The notes under the pieces are model-generated. The model searched no databases. It was not told where the DNA came from and worked only from the letters and a program-made list of their open reading frames with translations. From assembly GCA_003567495.1 (NCBI GenBank), contig PWZK01000287.1, positions 1 to 6,710 on the forward strand: a stretch of DNA of 6,710 nucleotides. Reading direction: 5' to 3'. The stretch's first letter is position 1. The number at the start of each line of letters is the position of its first letter. The position numbers and the translations under genes are program-made. The stretch is from Candidatus Brocadiaceae bacterium. Lineage in GTDB: Bacteria > Planctomycetota > Brocadiia > SM23-32. This document shows, one piece after another, positions 6,395 to 6,710 of the stretch.

Positions 6395-6487
6395 TTTCCC
6401 CGCCTGTCTGCTGCAGGCAGGGGTTCCATTCGGTCACCCGGGGCTACCTGTCTGCAGCGCTGCACTGCGGCGCAGGCAGGCGGGTGA
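6395..6487. repeat. Paired palindromes with shared CCTGTCTGC core
   Basis: A first palindrome spans roughly 6398-6424, with GCCTG and CAGGC arms around TCTGCTG, flanked by CCCC and GGGG. The second has TCACCCG (6434-6440) paired with CGGGTGA (6481-6487) and, inside it, CCTGTCTGC (6447-6455) paired with GCAGGCAGG (6472-6480) with one G-T wobble. Both contain CCTGTCTGC, which suggests repeated copies of one unit. Confidence 0.55.
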
Positions 6488-6556
6488 GTCGGCCCTTCGG
6501 ACCTAAAAGACAATTACGAATGACAAATATCCAATGACAAAAAAACGACCGGAGTA

Positions 6557-6661
6557 AGCGCTGGAAGCGCGATATGTTATAGCCTGTGGCGAAGCGCAGG
6601 CCCGAAAGGGCCGCAGCGCAGTCACAGGAGATGGGATCGCACAAACGGAAGCCCTGAAGGG
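6557..6661. repeat. Terminal group of palindromes, including a GAAA-capped three-part stem
   Basis: GCGCT-GGA-AGCGC (6558-6570) is followed by a nested structure at 6583-6628. Its outer stem is CCTGTG with CACAGG, its middle stem GCGC (6594-6597) with GCGC (6616-6619), and its inner stem GGCCC (6599-6603) with GGGCC (6608-6612), closed by the GNRA-type tetraloop GAAA. A last CCCT-GA-AGGG hairpin lies at 6652-6661. The C/G-arm-with-GAA-loop theme recurs from 6231-6243. Confidence 0.6.
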
Positions 6662-6710
6662 ACGACATAAACGATCGCGCACAATGGCGCCATAAAAAAT
6701 GCAGTTGGAC

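Larger units (their letters stand above)
5929..6710. other. Non-coding repeat-rich region downstream of smc
   Basis: No convincing gene is visible in these 782 bases. Open frames here have no recognisable domains, lack ribosome binding sites and run straight through palindromes. From 6131 to 6210 the sequence is a purine-rich, degenerate tract of words such as AATTA, GGAATTAGGAATC and CAACGACAA. The remainder is a series of hairpins listed separately. The repeat style resembles intergenic elements of environmental Planctomycetota/PVC-type genomes, which is a recollection rather than a search result. Confidence 0.65.

Noticed and set aside
6118..6513. Leftward open frame of 131 codons in the repeat region
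   Set aside because: It runs through several palindromes, has no domain or ribosome binding site, and the overlapping forward frame is equally open, as expected of GC-rich repeats.
5929..6710. CRISPR array or tRNA/rRNA gene in the repeat region
   Set aside because: The palindromes are not evenly spaced identical repeats with unique spacers, and no cloverleaf or rRNA-like conserved stretch was seen.

Overview
The window looks like chromosomal DNA from a Gram-negative-type (diderm) bacterium. I lean towards Planctomycetota or a PVC-group relative. The grounds are the C-terminal head of the SMC protein, whose GIEI-x-x-RPPGKE-x-x-SIS stretch before LSGGEK resembles planctomycete SMCs as I remember them; a lipoprotein-type secretin; and abundant palindromic and AT-rich intergenic repeats. 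The taxonomy is an inference and was not tested by a search.

Layout. Positions 1-1729 hold a leftward operon. gspC (1729-833) encodes an inner-membrane type II secretion linker with a transmembrane helix, an HR domain and a C-terminal PDZ domain. It is followed by the 5' part of a lipoprotein gene, probably the secretin gspD (650 to beyond the left edge). A consensus extended -10 box at 1764-1772 probably drives the operon. The 182 bp gap between the two genes holds hairpins, an AT-rich tract and one copy of a 30 bp repeat.

Positions 1730-2100 are a divergent intergenic region with promoter candidates and a perfect 10 bp inverted repeat (2024-2068) just ahead of smc. Positions 2101-5928 hold a complete rightward smc gene (1275 aa) for the chromosome-organising SMC ATPase. 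Every ATPase motif is intact, and there is an extra acidic, low-complexity segment of about 80 residues in the C-terminal arm.

Positions 5929-6710 contain no convincing gene. They hold a dense cluster of repeats: a GGGATC-type hexamer array, a second copy of the 30 bp repeat, a perfect AT-rich hairpin, a 74 bp element with inverted terminal repeats, and several GC-rich palindromes.

How the genes relate: GspC and GspD normally contact each other across the periplasm (the GspC HR domain binds the secretin N0 domain), so their adjacency is functionally coherent. smc has no evident functional link to them; it is only a divergent neighbour. I found no new enzymatic system. The least ordinary features are the SMC insertion, the structured smc leader and the repeat cluster.
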